A stretch of DNA of 64,000 nt, from positions 4,428,001-4,492,000 of the forward strand of contig NZ_CP114902.1 of the NCBI RefSeq assembly GCF_027497235.1. The letters run 5' to 3'. The notes beneath the pieces were generated by a model that worked only from the letters and a program-made list of their open reading frames with translations, ran no database searches and was not told the DNA's origin. Position numbers and translations under genes: made by a program. This document shows positions 24,326 through 33,127 of this stretch, one piece after another. The stretch comes from Micromonospora sp. WMMD1128. GTDB lineage: Bacteria > Actinomycetota > Actinomycetes > Mycobacteriales > Micromonosporaceae. Numbering within the stretch: the first letter of the stretch is position 1; the number at the start of each line of letters is the position of its first letter.

Positions 24326-27175
24326 ATGACATCCATCCGGAATCTGCTGCGCGGCGGGCGGAGCACGCCCGGCGACGTGGTGCAGCACACGGTCGGCAAC
24401 GCGCTCGTCCTGCACCACCCGGACGAGATCAGCGGCGAGGCACAGTCGCTCGCGCTCTCCGTGGTCGCGGACGGCGAGAACGACCTGGTCGTACTCGATC
24501 TGGGCAGCGGCATCCCGATCGGCTCCTGGGAGTCGATGGCGGGTGTCCTGCCGCGCCGCCGTCGCGGCATCCGGCTGGTCGCCTGCGGGCAGCGCAACGA
24601 CACGGCGGCGATGGCCGGGCAGTGGCTGTCGGAGCGGCTGAACCGGACGGTCATCGCGCCCGACGGCGATCTGGTCCGCGGGTCGGCCGGGGCGCTCTTC
24701 GTGCACTCGAAGCCGGGCAGCGGCTGGGTGCGGTTCCGGCCCGGCAAGCCGCCGGCCTGGGACGCCAAGCGGTATCCGACGCCGGTCTGGGACACGGCCG
24801 CGACCGAACGCCGGGCCTCCAGCTCCACCGGCGAGATCGAGCCCCTGCCCGGCGGCGTGTGGATCCACGACGTACGGGCGCCGGAGGTCGTCGCCGAGCA
24901 CCGTGGTCGCCTCGTCGCCGACCTGCCGTGCCAGCCGGACACGATGACAGTCCTGCTCGGCTGCCCGGGCACCGAGCCGCTCTCGCTCGACGACGTGGTC
25001 CGGTTCTGGCGGGACCTGGATCCGGACAACCGGCTGCGGACCCGGTTCGTGCAGTACGGCGAGGTACGCATGCCGGAGGGTGAGTCGTTCGGTCAGACGC
25101 TCGCCGACCAGCTCGGCGCGAAGGTCGTCTGCTACCCGGGGGTCCCGATCGGCGCACCGGGCAAATTCGAGATCCGGACGGTACGCGCCGACGGCGTGCT
25201 GGGCTGGCCGCCGTTCGCCCAGGAACTCGGCTACTCACCCCGGGCCCACCCCAACTCGTTGGCCCGCCGGCCGCTGCTGCTCAGCCACCGGGGGCCGCTG
25301 CGGTGGACCGAGGAGATCGCACCCCGGGTCTACTGGTACGCCCCGGACGCGGTGGTCGAGGTGATCGAGGCCGGGCTCTGGATCCGTCCGGCGGACGAGC
25401 CGGGCAACGCGGAACGGGTCCGGGCGACGCCGCTCGACCCCGAGGGCATCACCATGATCTTCGACGACACCGAGTCGAAGCGGACGGCGCGGATGCGGGA
25501 GCTCGCCGACGACCTGGCGGCCCGGATCGACCGGGCGATGGGGCAGCCGCACGCGTTGTTCCCGGCATCGGTGTTGGTGCCGGGGCAGAAGCCGGGCGGC
25601 CACGCGGCGGCGACCCTGACCTCGGCGTCGCCGTCGACGCCGCCCGCGCCGGCGGCCGGCGCCGCGCCCGCCCCCGAGGTGGCGGCGGAGATCCCGACCG
25701 TCGGCATCACGGGCATCCCCGAGCCGATCGCGTTGTCCCCGGCCCCGCCTGCGGCACCCGCCATCCAGGTGACCGTCTCCACCTCGGCGCTCCCGCCCGC
25801 TCCTACCGTCCGGTCCACTCCGTCGCTTCCGCCAGCTCCGGTGATCCGGCCCGCTCCTGCGGTCCTGGCCGCCCCGCCGGTTCCGCCCGTTTCGGCGGCT
25901 CCGCCCGAGCCGGTGGCTCAGCCCGCGCCGGTGGCTCAGCCCGTGGTCCCCGTGGCTCCGTCCGCTCCCGTGGCTCCGCCGGCGCCGGTCGAGATCCCGA
26001 CCGAGTCCACGATCGACGGTCCCGCCCCGGTCGGTTCGCCGGGCCTGCCGGGAGCGACGGCGACGGCCGGTACGGCGCTGCCGCCGTCTCCGCCCACCAC
26101 GCCACCCGTGCCCGCGCGGCCCGTGCCCGCGCCACCCGTTTCCACCCCGGCTGTCGTGCCCGCGCCGGTGTCGGAGCCGGCGGGCGGGGACGTGCCGGTG
26201 GGGCCGGCGGGCGGGGACGTGCCCGCAGGGCCGGCGGGCGGGGCTCTGTCGACGGAGCTGGCGGGCAGGGACGCGCGGGTGGGCGAGGACATGTCGACGA
26301 CGTCCGTCCGCGCGACCGAACCGGCGGCGGACAGCCCGAGGCCCGGTGCCCGGCTCCAGCCGGTGGTGCGCCCGGACGCCGCCGCCCTGCTTCCGGCGCA
26401 CGGGCTGGCCGAGGAGCGGGCCTGGCTGCGCCGGTCCCTGAGCCGGGACTTCGACGCCATGGCCAGCTCGGTCTCCCGGATCATGTCGGAACACCCGGGC
26501 ATGAAGGCCGGCGGTGACAGCAGCGCGGACGACATCCTGGTCGACTCGGTGGCGACCCGGCTGTTCCTGACCCGGCGGGGTGCCGGCATCGACGCCGGCC
26601 TGCGGTCGGGTGCGATCGGTCCACACGTTCCGCTCGCCCGTTGCGCGGTCTCCGGCCTCTCCCGGCTGCCGTCGTACCGGGGAAGCACCATCGTGCGTAC
26701 CTCGCCGACCGCGGACGAGTGGGACCTGTACCGGGGGCGGCGGCTGGTCACCGACTGGAGTTTCGTCGCCGTGCTGACCGCGCCCTGCGCCGGTCAGGAC
26801 GGCGACACCGACGTGCTGATCTGGTCGATGACCGCCCGCCGGACCGCCCTGCTGGAGCCGGAGGGGGACGAGCGCGTCGAGGACCGGGTGGTGTTCCTGC
26901 CGGGTACCCACTTCAAGATCCTGGAGGCGACGGAACCGGACGGTGGGCGTCGCGGTGCGATCCTGCTCCGCGAGATCGGCGCCAACGAAATCGACGACGA
27001 CGGCCGGGTCGACCGGAAACGGTTGTCGCTCGACGAACTGGCCGTCACGTCCCTGCGTCGCAGCGTCGACAGGTGGGCCGGCGCGGACCCCCGCAAGCGG
27101 ATCGGTGTCGCCTCGGCCGGTCGGTTCGGCACGCTGCCCGGCCTCGTCGGCCCGCCGGCCGGGAAGAAGGGGTGA
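24326..27175 (+). CDS. T7SS-operon protein with ART-like (probably degenerate) C-terminal domain
   Basis: The 949-residue protein has three parts. Residues 1-410 form a domain shared with the protein at 30865 (motifs VGNALVLHHPDEIS, PLPGGVWIHD, LGCPGTEPLS, RFVQYG); I know no family for it. Residues 410-690 are a Pro/Ala linker. Residues 690-949 resemble an R-S-E type ADP-ribosyltransferase: LPSYRG (about 780) like the Arg motif, GRRLVTDWSF where the S-T-S strand should be, and DRVVFLPGTHFKILE (about 850) like the ExE strand. The S-T-S is absent and the expected catalytic Glu before VVFLPG is Arg, so activity is doubtful. It begins seven bases after eccB. The domain call is from motif reading only. 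Confidence 0.6.
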   Translation: MTSIRNLLRGGRSTPGDVVQHTVGNALVLHHPDEISGEAQSLALSVVADGENDLVVLDLGSGIPIGSWESMAGVLPRRRRGIRLVACGQRNDTAAMAGQWLSERLNRTVIAPDGDLVRGSAGALFVHSKPGSGWVRFRPGKPPAWDAKRYPTPVWDTAATERRASSSTGEIEPLPGGVWIHDVRAPEVVAEHRGRLVADLPCQPDTMTVLLGCPGTEPLSLDDVVRFWRDLDPDNRLRTRFVQYGEVRMPEGESFGQTLADQLGAKVVCYPGVPIGAPGKFEIRTVRADGVLGWPPFAQELGYSPRAHPNSLARRPLLLSHRGPLRWTEEIAPRVYWYAPDAVVEVIEAGLWIRPADEPGNAERVRATPLDPEGITMIFDDTESKRTARMRELADDLAARIDRAMGQPHALFPASVLVPGQKPGGHAAATLTSASPSTPPAPAAGAAPAPEVAAEIPTVGITGIPEPIALSPAPPAAPAIQVTVSTSALPPAPTVRSTPSLPPAPVIRPAPAVLAAPPVPPVSAAPPEPVAQPAPVAQPVVPVAPSAPVAPPAPVEIPTESTIDGPAPVGSPGLPGATATAGTALPPSPPTTPPVPARPVPAPPVSTPAVVPAPVSEPAGGDVPVGPAGGDVPAGPAGGALSTELAGRDARVGEDMSTTSVRATEPAADSPRPGARLQPVVRPDAAALLPAHGLAEERAWLRRSLSRDFDAMASSVSRIMSEHPGMKAGGDSSADDILVDSVATRLFLTRRGAGIDAGLRSGAIGPHVPLARCAVSGLSRLPSYRGSTIVRTSPTADEWDLYRGRRLVTDWSFVAVLTAPCAGQDGDTDVLIWSMTARRTALLEPEGDERVEDRVVFLPGTHFKILEATEPDGGRRGAILLREIGANEIDDDGRVDRKRLSLDELAVTSLRRSVDRWAGADPRKRIGVASAGRFGTLPGLVGPPAGKKG

Positions 27176-27182
27176 TTCCGCA

Positions 27183-30100
27183 ATGACTCGACAGGTCCTC
27201 ACGGTGGGCGGCGGGCAGCCCGGTGCGTTCGCCACGATCGGCGCGGCGGTGGCCCGCGCGGAGCCGGGCGCCACCATCACCGTCCACGCCGGCCGGTACA
27301 CCGAAAGGCTCGTCGTCGGTCACCGGATCACCATCGCCGCCGCGCCGGGCGCCCTCGTCGAGGTGCACACGGAGGAGGGCAGCGTCCTGGCCGTGCACGG
27401 CGAGGGCGCGCAGGTGCGGGGCGTCACGCTGTCGAGCGCCGACCCGAAGCTGGCGGCGGTCGACGCGTACGCCGGTGAGGCGGCCCTGGACGGCTGCCGC
27501 GTGGCCGGTGCCGCCTGGGTGACGCTGCTGGCCCGGCTCCAGGGGACGATCGCGCTGCGCAACTGCGAGATCAGTTCCGCCGCGGGCGCCGCGATCGTGG
27601 TGACCGCGCCGGGTACGAGCACGGTGGAGGACACCGTGATCCGCGACGCCGCCACCTCCGGCGTGGTGATCAGCGATCAGGGATCGCTGACGCTGCGCCG
27701 CTGCACGGTGGAGCGGACCGGGGCGAACAGCATCTGCGTCAACGGGGACGGCCGGCTCGTCGCCGAACACTGTGAGATCACCGCCGCCGGGAAACCGGCG
27801 CTCGTGGTGGACCAGCGCGGGCACGCCCGGATCAACCGCCTGCGGGTGCGCCAGAGCGCGAACGTCGACGTGTTCGTGCGCGGCGACGTCGACGTGGTCG
27901 TCACGGATTCCGAGTTCACCGGCGCGCTCTTCCAGTCCGTCCACGTCGCCGGTGGCGCCGCGCCGACGTTCCGGGGCTGCACGTTCGGCTCGGCCGGCCG
28001 CAGCGCCGCCCACGTGACGGGCGCGGCGAAGCCGACGTTCGCCGACTGCGTCTTCGCGGACTCGCCGGTCGGGCTGACGGTCGAGGACAAGAGCACGCCC
28101 CGTTTCGAGGGGGTGACCATCCGGGGCAGCGGTGCGCAGGCTGCGGTGGTGACCGGCGCGGCGTCGATGACCGTGCAGCGGTTGCGGCTCGCCGTCACCA
28201 CCGGGTCCGGGCTCCTGGTCACCGAGGGCGCCGCGCTCGACGGCACCGACCTGGTGGTCGATTTCGCCGGCGCCGTCGCGCTCGAGCTGCGCGACTCGGC
28301 GCGCGGCACCGTCCACGACGCCCGGTTCAGCGGTACGGCGGCCACCGGCGTCCTGGTCGGCTCGGGCGCGTCGCTGACGCTGCGGTCGGCGGTGCTGGAC
28401 GGGGCCGGGATGCGGGTGGCCGACCACGCGGACCTGCGACTGCAGGACACCGAGTTCACCGACGTGGCGGGTGACGGCCTCCAGGTCGGCGCGTCCGGCG
28501 CGGTGACCGCCGGCCGGGTGCGGATCCGCCGGGCCCGCCAGGCGGGGATACGGCTGGAGCGCGGTTCCCGGGGCACCTTCACCGACTGCGAGGTGCTGGA
28601 GAGTGGCGCCGCCGGGTTCGACGTGGACACCGCGGAGCCGGTGTCGATCACCAATTGCGTCGCCCGGGACAGCGGCGGCGACGACGTCCGGCAGGCCGAC
28701 GACGCCGACCTCACCATCGCCTCGCTGACCACCGGGCGGGCCGCCCGGTCGGTGGCGCCGACCTCCCCGGCCCCGGTCGGCCCCGGGTACGCACCCGACG
28801 CGGCTCCGGCGGACGAGCCCGAGGTGGTGGCGGACGGTGAGCTGAGTGGACCGTTGCGGGAACTCGACGGCCTGATCGGCCTGCGCGGGGTGAAGCACGA
28901 GGTCACCGCGCTGATCAACCTGATCAAGATGGCCCAGGTCCGGCAGCAGATGGGCCTGCCGATGCCGCCGATGAGCCGGCACCTGGTCTTCGCCGGCCCG
29001 CCCGGCACCGGCAAGACGACTGTTGCGCGGCTCTACGGGGCGGTCCTGGCCGAGCTGGGCATCCTGGCCAAGGGCCACATGATCGAGGCGGCCCGGGCGG
29101 ACCTGGTCGGCCAGTACATCGGCTCGACCGCGATCAAGACCACCGAGTTGGTCAACAAGGCGATCGGCGGGGTGCTCTTCATCGACGAGGCGTACACGCT
29201 GTCGGCCGGCTCCGGCGGGTCGGGCCCGGACTTCGGTCAGGAGGCGATCGACGCGCTGATGAAGATCATGGAGGACCAGCGCGACGAACTGGTGGTGATC
29301 GTCGCGGGTTACTCGGAGCTGATGGAGAAGTTCCTGGCCTCCAACCCCGGCCTGGCCTCCCGGTTCACCCGGACCGTCGAGTTTCCGAACTACTCCGTCG
29401 ACGAACTGGTCACCATCACCTCGAACCTGTGCCGCAAGCACTACTTCGAACTGACCGACGACGCCGTCGCGGGACTGACCGCCTACTTCGAGCGGATCCC
29501 GAGGACCTCGACGTTCGGTAACGGCCGGGTGGCCCGCAAACTGTTCGAGGCGATGATCAACAATCAGGCGTCGCGGCTGGCGGCCACCCCACCGACCAAG
29601 GACGCGCAGATCAACCGGCTGACCGCCGAGGACCTCGCCCCCGAGCTGGAACTGCTCGCCGATCTGCCGGTGGAGCGGAAGAACCAGCCCGACCCCGGCC
29701 AGAACCCGGCCGCCGCGATCAACGCGGCCCGGAGCTGGCAGCGGATCGGGCAGTTGGTCGGCGCGACCGACGCCCGTGAGGCGATCGGCGCGACCCTGCT
29801 CCAGCTCTGCGAGTTGCGCAATCGCCGCCGCTCCTACGGCCGGCACGGCAACGCCCTGCTCTCCGGCGTACCGGGCAGCGGTCGCCGTGAGCTCGGCCGG
29901 CACTACGCCGCCGCCCTGTCCGAGCTGGACCTGGTCCCGGTCGGTCAGCTGGTGCGGGTCTCGACCGCCGAGCACCTCGCGCCCGAGTGGCCGGGGCAGA
30001 CGCACAGCCTGGTCCGGAGCGCGCTCCAGGACGCGGCCGGCGGCACCCTGATGGTCGACTACGTGGACGACGGCACCGGCGCCGCACCGGAGATCGTCGA

Positions 30101-30509
30101 GGCGCTTGTCGAGCAGATGCCTCCCGGGCTGGGCGACCCGGTGGTCGTCCTGGTCGCCGAGCCGGCCGGGCTCGCCCGGCTGCGGGTCGCGGTGCCCGGT
30201 CTCACCGAGCTGTTCGGGCCGGAGTGGACCATCCCGGAACTCACCGTCACCGAACTCGCCGAGGTGGTGGCGCGCCACCTCGTACGCCGTGGCCACGAGA
30301 TTCCCGACGACGTCCGGGTCGCGCTCACCGGGCTGGCCGCGCGGGCGCCCGAGCGAACCGTACGCGCCGCCCACCTGCTCTCCCGGAGCCTGAGCCGGGC
30401 CACCGGGTCCCGCACCCTCGCGCTGGCCGACGTGACCGGGCTGGTCAGCCGCAACGATCCGGCCACCACGGCGGCCCGCCACCACGGCGGCCTCGCCGCG
30501 GTCGGTTGA
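27183..30509 (+). CDS. eccA: Beta-helix/EccA-type AAA+ ATPase fusion
   Basis: The 1,108-residue product starts at ATG 27183, seven bases after the preceding stop; the longer open frame upstream lies inside that gene. Residues 1-540 form a right-handed parallel beta-helix (opening LTVGGGQPGAFATIGAAVA, then repeated short strands such as PTFRGCTF, PTFADCVF). Residues 555-830 are a CbxX/CfqX AAA+ domain typical of EccA: IGLRGVKHEV, Walker A GPPGTGKTT (about 604), Walker B VLFIDEAYTL and SRFTRTVEFPNY. A second domain (about 880-1100) has GVPGSGRRE, a P-loop lacking Lys and Thr, so it is probably inactive. EccA proteins act as cytosolic chaperone-like ATPases on T7SS substrates; the beta-helix may bind cargo (inference). 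Confidence 0.85.
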   Translation: MTRQVLTVGGGQPGAFATIGAAVARAEPGATITVHAGRYTERLVVGHRITIAAAPGALVEVHTEEGSVLAVHGEGAQVRGVTLSSADPKLAAVDAYAGEAALDGCRVAGAAWVTLLARLQGTIALRNCEISSAAGAAIVVTAPGTSTVEDTVIRDAATSGVVISDQGSLTLRRCTVERTGANSICVNGDGRLVAEHCEITAAGKPALVVDQRGHARINRLRVRQSANVDVFVRGDVDVVVTDSEFTGALFQSVHVAGGAAPTFRGCTFGSAGRSAAHVTGAAKPTFADCVFADSPVGLTVEDKSTPRFEGVTIRGSGAQAAVVTGAASMTVQRLRLAVTTGSGLLVTEGAALDGTDLVVDFAGAVALELRDSARGTVHDARFSGTAATGVLVGSGASLTLRSAVLDGAGMRVADHADLRLQDTEFTDVAGDGLQVGASGAVTAGRVRIRRARQAGIRLERGSRGTFTDCEVLESGAAGFDVDTAEPVSITNCVARDSGGDDVRQADDADLTIASLTTGRAARSVAPTSPAPVGPGYAPDAAPADEPEVVADGELSGPLRELDGLIGLRGVKHEVTALINLIKMAQVRQQMGLPMPPMSRHLVFAGPPGTGKTTVARLYGAVLAELGILAKGHMIEAARADLVGQYIGSTAIKTTELVNKAIGGVLFIDEAYTLSAGSGGSGPDFGQEAIDALMKIMEDQRDELVVIVAGYSELMEKFLASNPGLASRFTRTVEFPNYSVDELVTITSNLCRKHYFELTDDAVAGLTAYFERIPRTSTFGNGRVARKLFEAMINNQASRLAATPPTKDAQINRLTAEDLAPELELLADLPVERKNQPDPGQNPAAAINAARSWQRIGQLVGATDAREAIGATLLQLCELRNRRRSYGRHGNALLSGVPGSGRRELGRHYAAALSELDLVPVGQLVRVSTAEHLAPEWPGQTHSLVRSALQDAAGGTLMVDYVDDGTGAAPEIVEALVEQMPPGLGDPVVVLVAEPAGLARLRVAVPGLTELFGPEWTIPELTVTELAEVVARHLVRRGHEIPDDVRVALTGLAARAPERTVRAAHLLSRSLSRATGSRTLALADVTGLVSRNDPATTAARHHGGLAAVG

Positions 30510-30520
30510 GAGGAGACGCG

Positions 30521-30826
30521 ATGTCGCAGCAGCCCACCCGCGAGGAGATGATCGAGGCTGGCCGTGCCTTCGAGCAGCGGCTGCGCAGCGCGCAGGCCAG
30601 TCTCGAACAGGCGCTCGTCACCGGCCGGTCCGCCGACGGCGCCGTGGTCGTGCTGGCCAGCGGCCTCGGGCAGCTCAAGGCCGTGCAGGTCAGTCCCGCC
30701 GTGTTCGACGCCCGCGACGTGACGGCCCTGCAGGACGCGATCGCCCAGTCGATCCGGGCCGCCGCGGCCAACGCCGCCGAACTGGCCCGGGAAAAAATGG
30801 GCGCGGTCGAGATCAATCTCTACTGA
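30521..30826 (+). CDS. YbaB/EbfC family protein (second copy)
   Basis: The 101-residue protein has the YbaB-type order: N-terminal helix (EAGRAFEQRLRSAQASLEQAL), strands (GAVVVLASGLGQLKAVQVSP) and a C-terminal helix (ALQDAIAQSIRAAAANAAEL). ATG 30521 was chosen because AGAGGAG lies just upstream; the frame also reads back into the eccA-like gene. It is a shorter relative of the protein encoded at 12078. Confidence 0.8.
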   Translation: MSQQPTREEMIEAGRAFEQRLRSAQASLEQALVTGRSADGAVVVLASGLGQLKAVQVSPAVFDARDVTALQDAIAQSIRAAAANAAELAREKMGAVEINLY

Positions 30827-30864
30827 CCGGCACCGGTGCCGGGTGTGGTGAGGGGACGAGTCGA

Positions 30865-32961
30865 ATGAGGATCATGCGCTCCCTTCGCGGCGGGCAGCCG
30901 GCGGGGATGTCCCGGCACCGGGTCGGCAACGCGCTCGTCCTGCACGCGCACGAGCGCATCAGTGTGGCGGCCCGGTCGCTGGCCCTGGCGGTCGCCGAGG
31001 ACCCCGCGTACGACATCGTCGTCCTCGACCTCCACGACGAGCTGCCGATCGGCGCCTGGCGGGCGGTCGCCACGGCGCTGCGACGCCACCGGCGCGGTAT
31101 CCGTCTCGTCGTCTGCGGCGCGTCCGCCGACACCGGCGCCCTCGCCGCGCAGTGGCTCTGCGACCGGCTGCGCCGCCCGGTCGTCACGCCGCACGGGCGG
31201 ATCATCCGCGCGGCGGACGGGACCCTCCTGGCGGGCGCCGCCGACGGCGGTGGCTGGGTGCGCTACCGCCCGGGCCGGTCGCCGGTCTGGGACGCCCAGC
31301 GCTATCCCGCCCCGGCGTGGGACGCCGCAGCCGCGCGGTTCCGGGTGACGAGCGCGGTGGGCGCCGTCGAACCCCTTCCCGGCGGGGTCTGGATCCGCGA
31401 CACCCGCGATCCGGCGGTGATCAGCGAACGCTGGCGGTGGCTGGTGTCCGCGCTGCCGTGCCAGCCCGACGTGATGACCGTCGTCCTCGGTTGCCCGGGC
31501 ACGCCGCCGCTCGCCGTCGACGACGTCGCCCGCTTCTGGCGGGGCCTCGACCCGGACGGTCGGCATCGGGCCCGGTTCGTCCAGTACGGGCCGGTCGCGC
31601 TGCCGGCCGGCGAGGTGCTCGGCCAGCGGCTGGCGGACGTGCTGGAGTCGCCGGTGGTCTGCCTCGGCGGCATCCCCGTCGGGCGGCCCGACCGTACGCA
31701 GATGCGCACCGTCACTCCGGACGGCGGCCCCGGTTGGCAGGTCCTCGTCCGGGAACTCTGCTTCACGCCGCGCGCCACGCCCGGCGCCGCGGCCAAGCTG
31801 CCACGGATCCTCAGTCACCGGGCCCCGGCGCTGCTCGGCGAACCGGTCGGCCCGTTGAGCCACCGCTACGCCGCGGACGCGGTCGTCGAGATCGTCCAGT
31901 CCGGACTGTGGATCCGCGCCGACGACACGCCGCGCAACGCCGGCCGGGTCCGGGCCCACCCGGCCGACCCGAGCCGGCACGCCCTCATCGTCGACGACAC
32001 GGTCCCGTCCCGGGTCGCACGGTTCCGTGAGCTCGCCGAGGATCTGGCCGCCCGGCTGGACCCGGACACGAGGGCCCGCAGCACCCTGCACCTCGCCTCG
32101 GCGGTGGCGGCCGGGTGGCGAGGACGGCCGGGGGGCCGGGCCGACGACAACGCCGGTGACGGACTGACCCACCGGTTCACCGCCGCGGACCTGGCCTTCC
32201 CGCCGACGCCCGCGCCGGACGCGCGGGGACTTCCCACCCCGGCGGGGCTCGACGCGGAGCGGGCGTGGCTGCGCCGACGCTTCGGCCGGGAGTTCGACGT
32301 CGCCGCCGACTCCGTGTCCCGGCTGCTCACCGAGCACCCACACCTGCACGTGGGGGGCGACTCGGTGGTCGACGCCGTCGCCGTACGCCTGTACCTGTCG
32401 GGGGCGGGCGAATCCGTGGACGGCGAGTTGCGATCCGGGTCGGCGGGTGACTCTGTCTCCTTCGCCCGGTGCGTGGCCGCCGGGGTGGCCCGGTTGCCGT
32501 CGTATCGGGGCGCCGCCTGCCTCTCCGCCACGCTGTCCGCGGCCGAGCTGCGGGAGATCGCCGCGCGGGAGACCCTTACCGATCGGGGATTCACCCACGC
32601 GCTGACCGAGCCGCCGATGAACGTGCCGGGAAATGTGGACGTCCTGCTCTGGTCGATGACCGCCCGCCGGACCCGGTTGCTGGAGCCGGCGGACGAGCAG
32701 CGCGCCGCCGGCCGGGTGCTGTTCCTGCCCGGCACCCGCTTCCGGGTGCTGGAGACGACGCCAGCGGGTGACGGCCGCCCCGGCCGCCTGTTGCTGCGGG
32801 AACTCTCCGCCGAGGAGCCGGTCCGCGAGCGCGGTCCCTTCGACGACCTCGCGCTGACCTCGTTGATCCGGTGCCACGAGCGGTGGGCGGCGACCGGGCG
32901 CCGGGCTCGGGTCGGCAGCGCGGCGGTGCCCCGCTTCGCCCACCTGCCGGGCCTCGTGTGA
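30865..32961 (+). CDS. Paralogue of the ART-like T7SS-operon protein
   Basis: This 698-residue protein matches the protein at 24326 at both ends. The N-terminal domain shares VGNALVLHAHERIS, PLPGGVWIRD, LGCPGTPPLA and RFVQYG. The C-terminal domain shares LPSYRG (about 543), LLWSMTARRT and GRVLFLPGTRFRVLE (about 618). The Pro-rich linker is almost gone. The Arg of YRG is kept, but the S-T-S motif is missing (GFTHAL) and Arg stands where ARTs have the catalytic Glu. The two genes arose by duplication within the operon and may form a pair. The function is unknown. Confidence 0.6.
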   Translation: MRIMRSLRGGQPAGMSRHRVGNALVLHAHERISVAARSLALAVAEDPAYDIVVLDLHDELPIGAWRAVATALRRHRRGIRLVVCGASADTGALAAQWLCDRLRRPVVTPHGRIIRAADGTLLAGAADGGGWVRYRPGRSPVWDAQRYPAPAWDAAAARFRVTSAVGAVEPLPGGVWIRDTRDPAVISERWRWLVSALPCQPDVMTVVLGCPGTPPLAVDDVARFWRGLDPDGRHRARFVQYGPVALPAGEVLGQRLADVLESPVVCLGGIPVGRPDRTQMRTVTPDGGPGWQVLVRELCFTPRATPGAAAKLPRILSHRAPALLGEPVGPLSHRYAADAVVEIVQSGLWIRADDTPRNAGRVRAHPADPSRHALIVDDTVPSRVARFRELAEDLAARLDPDTRARSTLHLASAVAAGWRGRPGGRADDNAGDGLTHRFTAADLAFPPTPAPDARGLPTPAGLDAERAWLRRRFGREFDVAADSVSRLLTEHPHLHVGGDSVVDAVAVRLYLSGAGESVDGELRSGSAGDSVSFARCVAAGVARLPSYRGAACLSATLSAAELREIAARETLTDRGFTHALTEPPMNVPGNVDVLLWSMTARRTRLLEPADEQRAAGRVLFLPGTRFRVLETTPAGDGRPGRLLLRELSAEEPVRERGPFDDLALTSLIRCHERWAATGRRARVGSAAVPRFAHLPGLV

Positions 32962-33072
32962 CGCAGCGTGGCCACACCGTTCCGCCGCCCGGTCCCGCAC
33001 GGCGCCGCCCGAATGTGCCGAGCGGTCACGATACGTGTCGTTGTCGATCAGTCGATGCCTTGATATACCTGA

Positions 33073-33086
33073 CGATGCCGGCATCG
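33073..33086. promoter_or_regulatory. Perfect 14-bp palindrome upstream of the kinase gene
   Basis: CGATGCCGGCATCG is a perfect palindrome 42 bases before the kinase ATG, in the 166-base gap after the T7SS operon. It may be an operator or chance in GC-rich DNA; no partner regulator is evident. Confidence 0.3.
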
Positions 33087-33127
33087 GCGTTCGGTGCGGA
33101 TTCGTCGACTCCGTCCATGAAGGAGAC

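Noticed and set aside
27045..30485. Minus-strand 1,146-codon frame
   Set aside because: Antisense to the beta-helix/EccA gene, whose plus-strand translation has clear Walker and beta-helix motifs.
24326..32961. Calling the two ART-like proteins active ADP-ribosyltransferase toxins
   Set aside because: The S-T-S motif and the catalytic Glu are missing in both copies, so activity is not supported.
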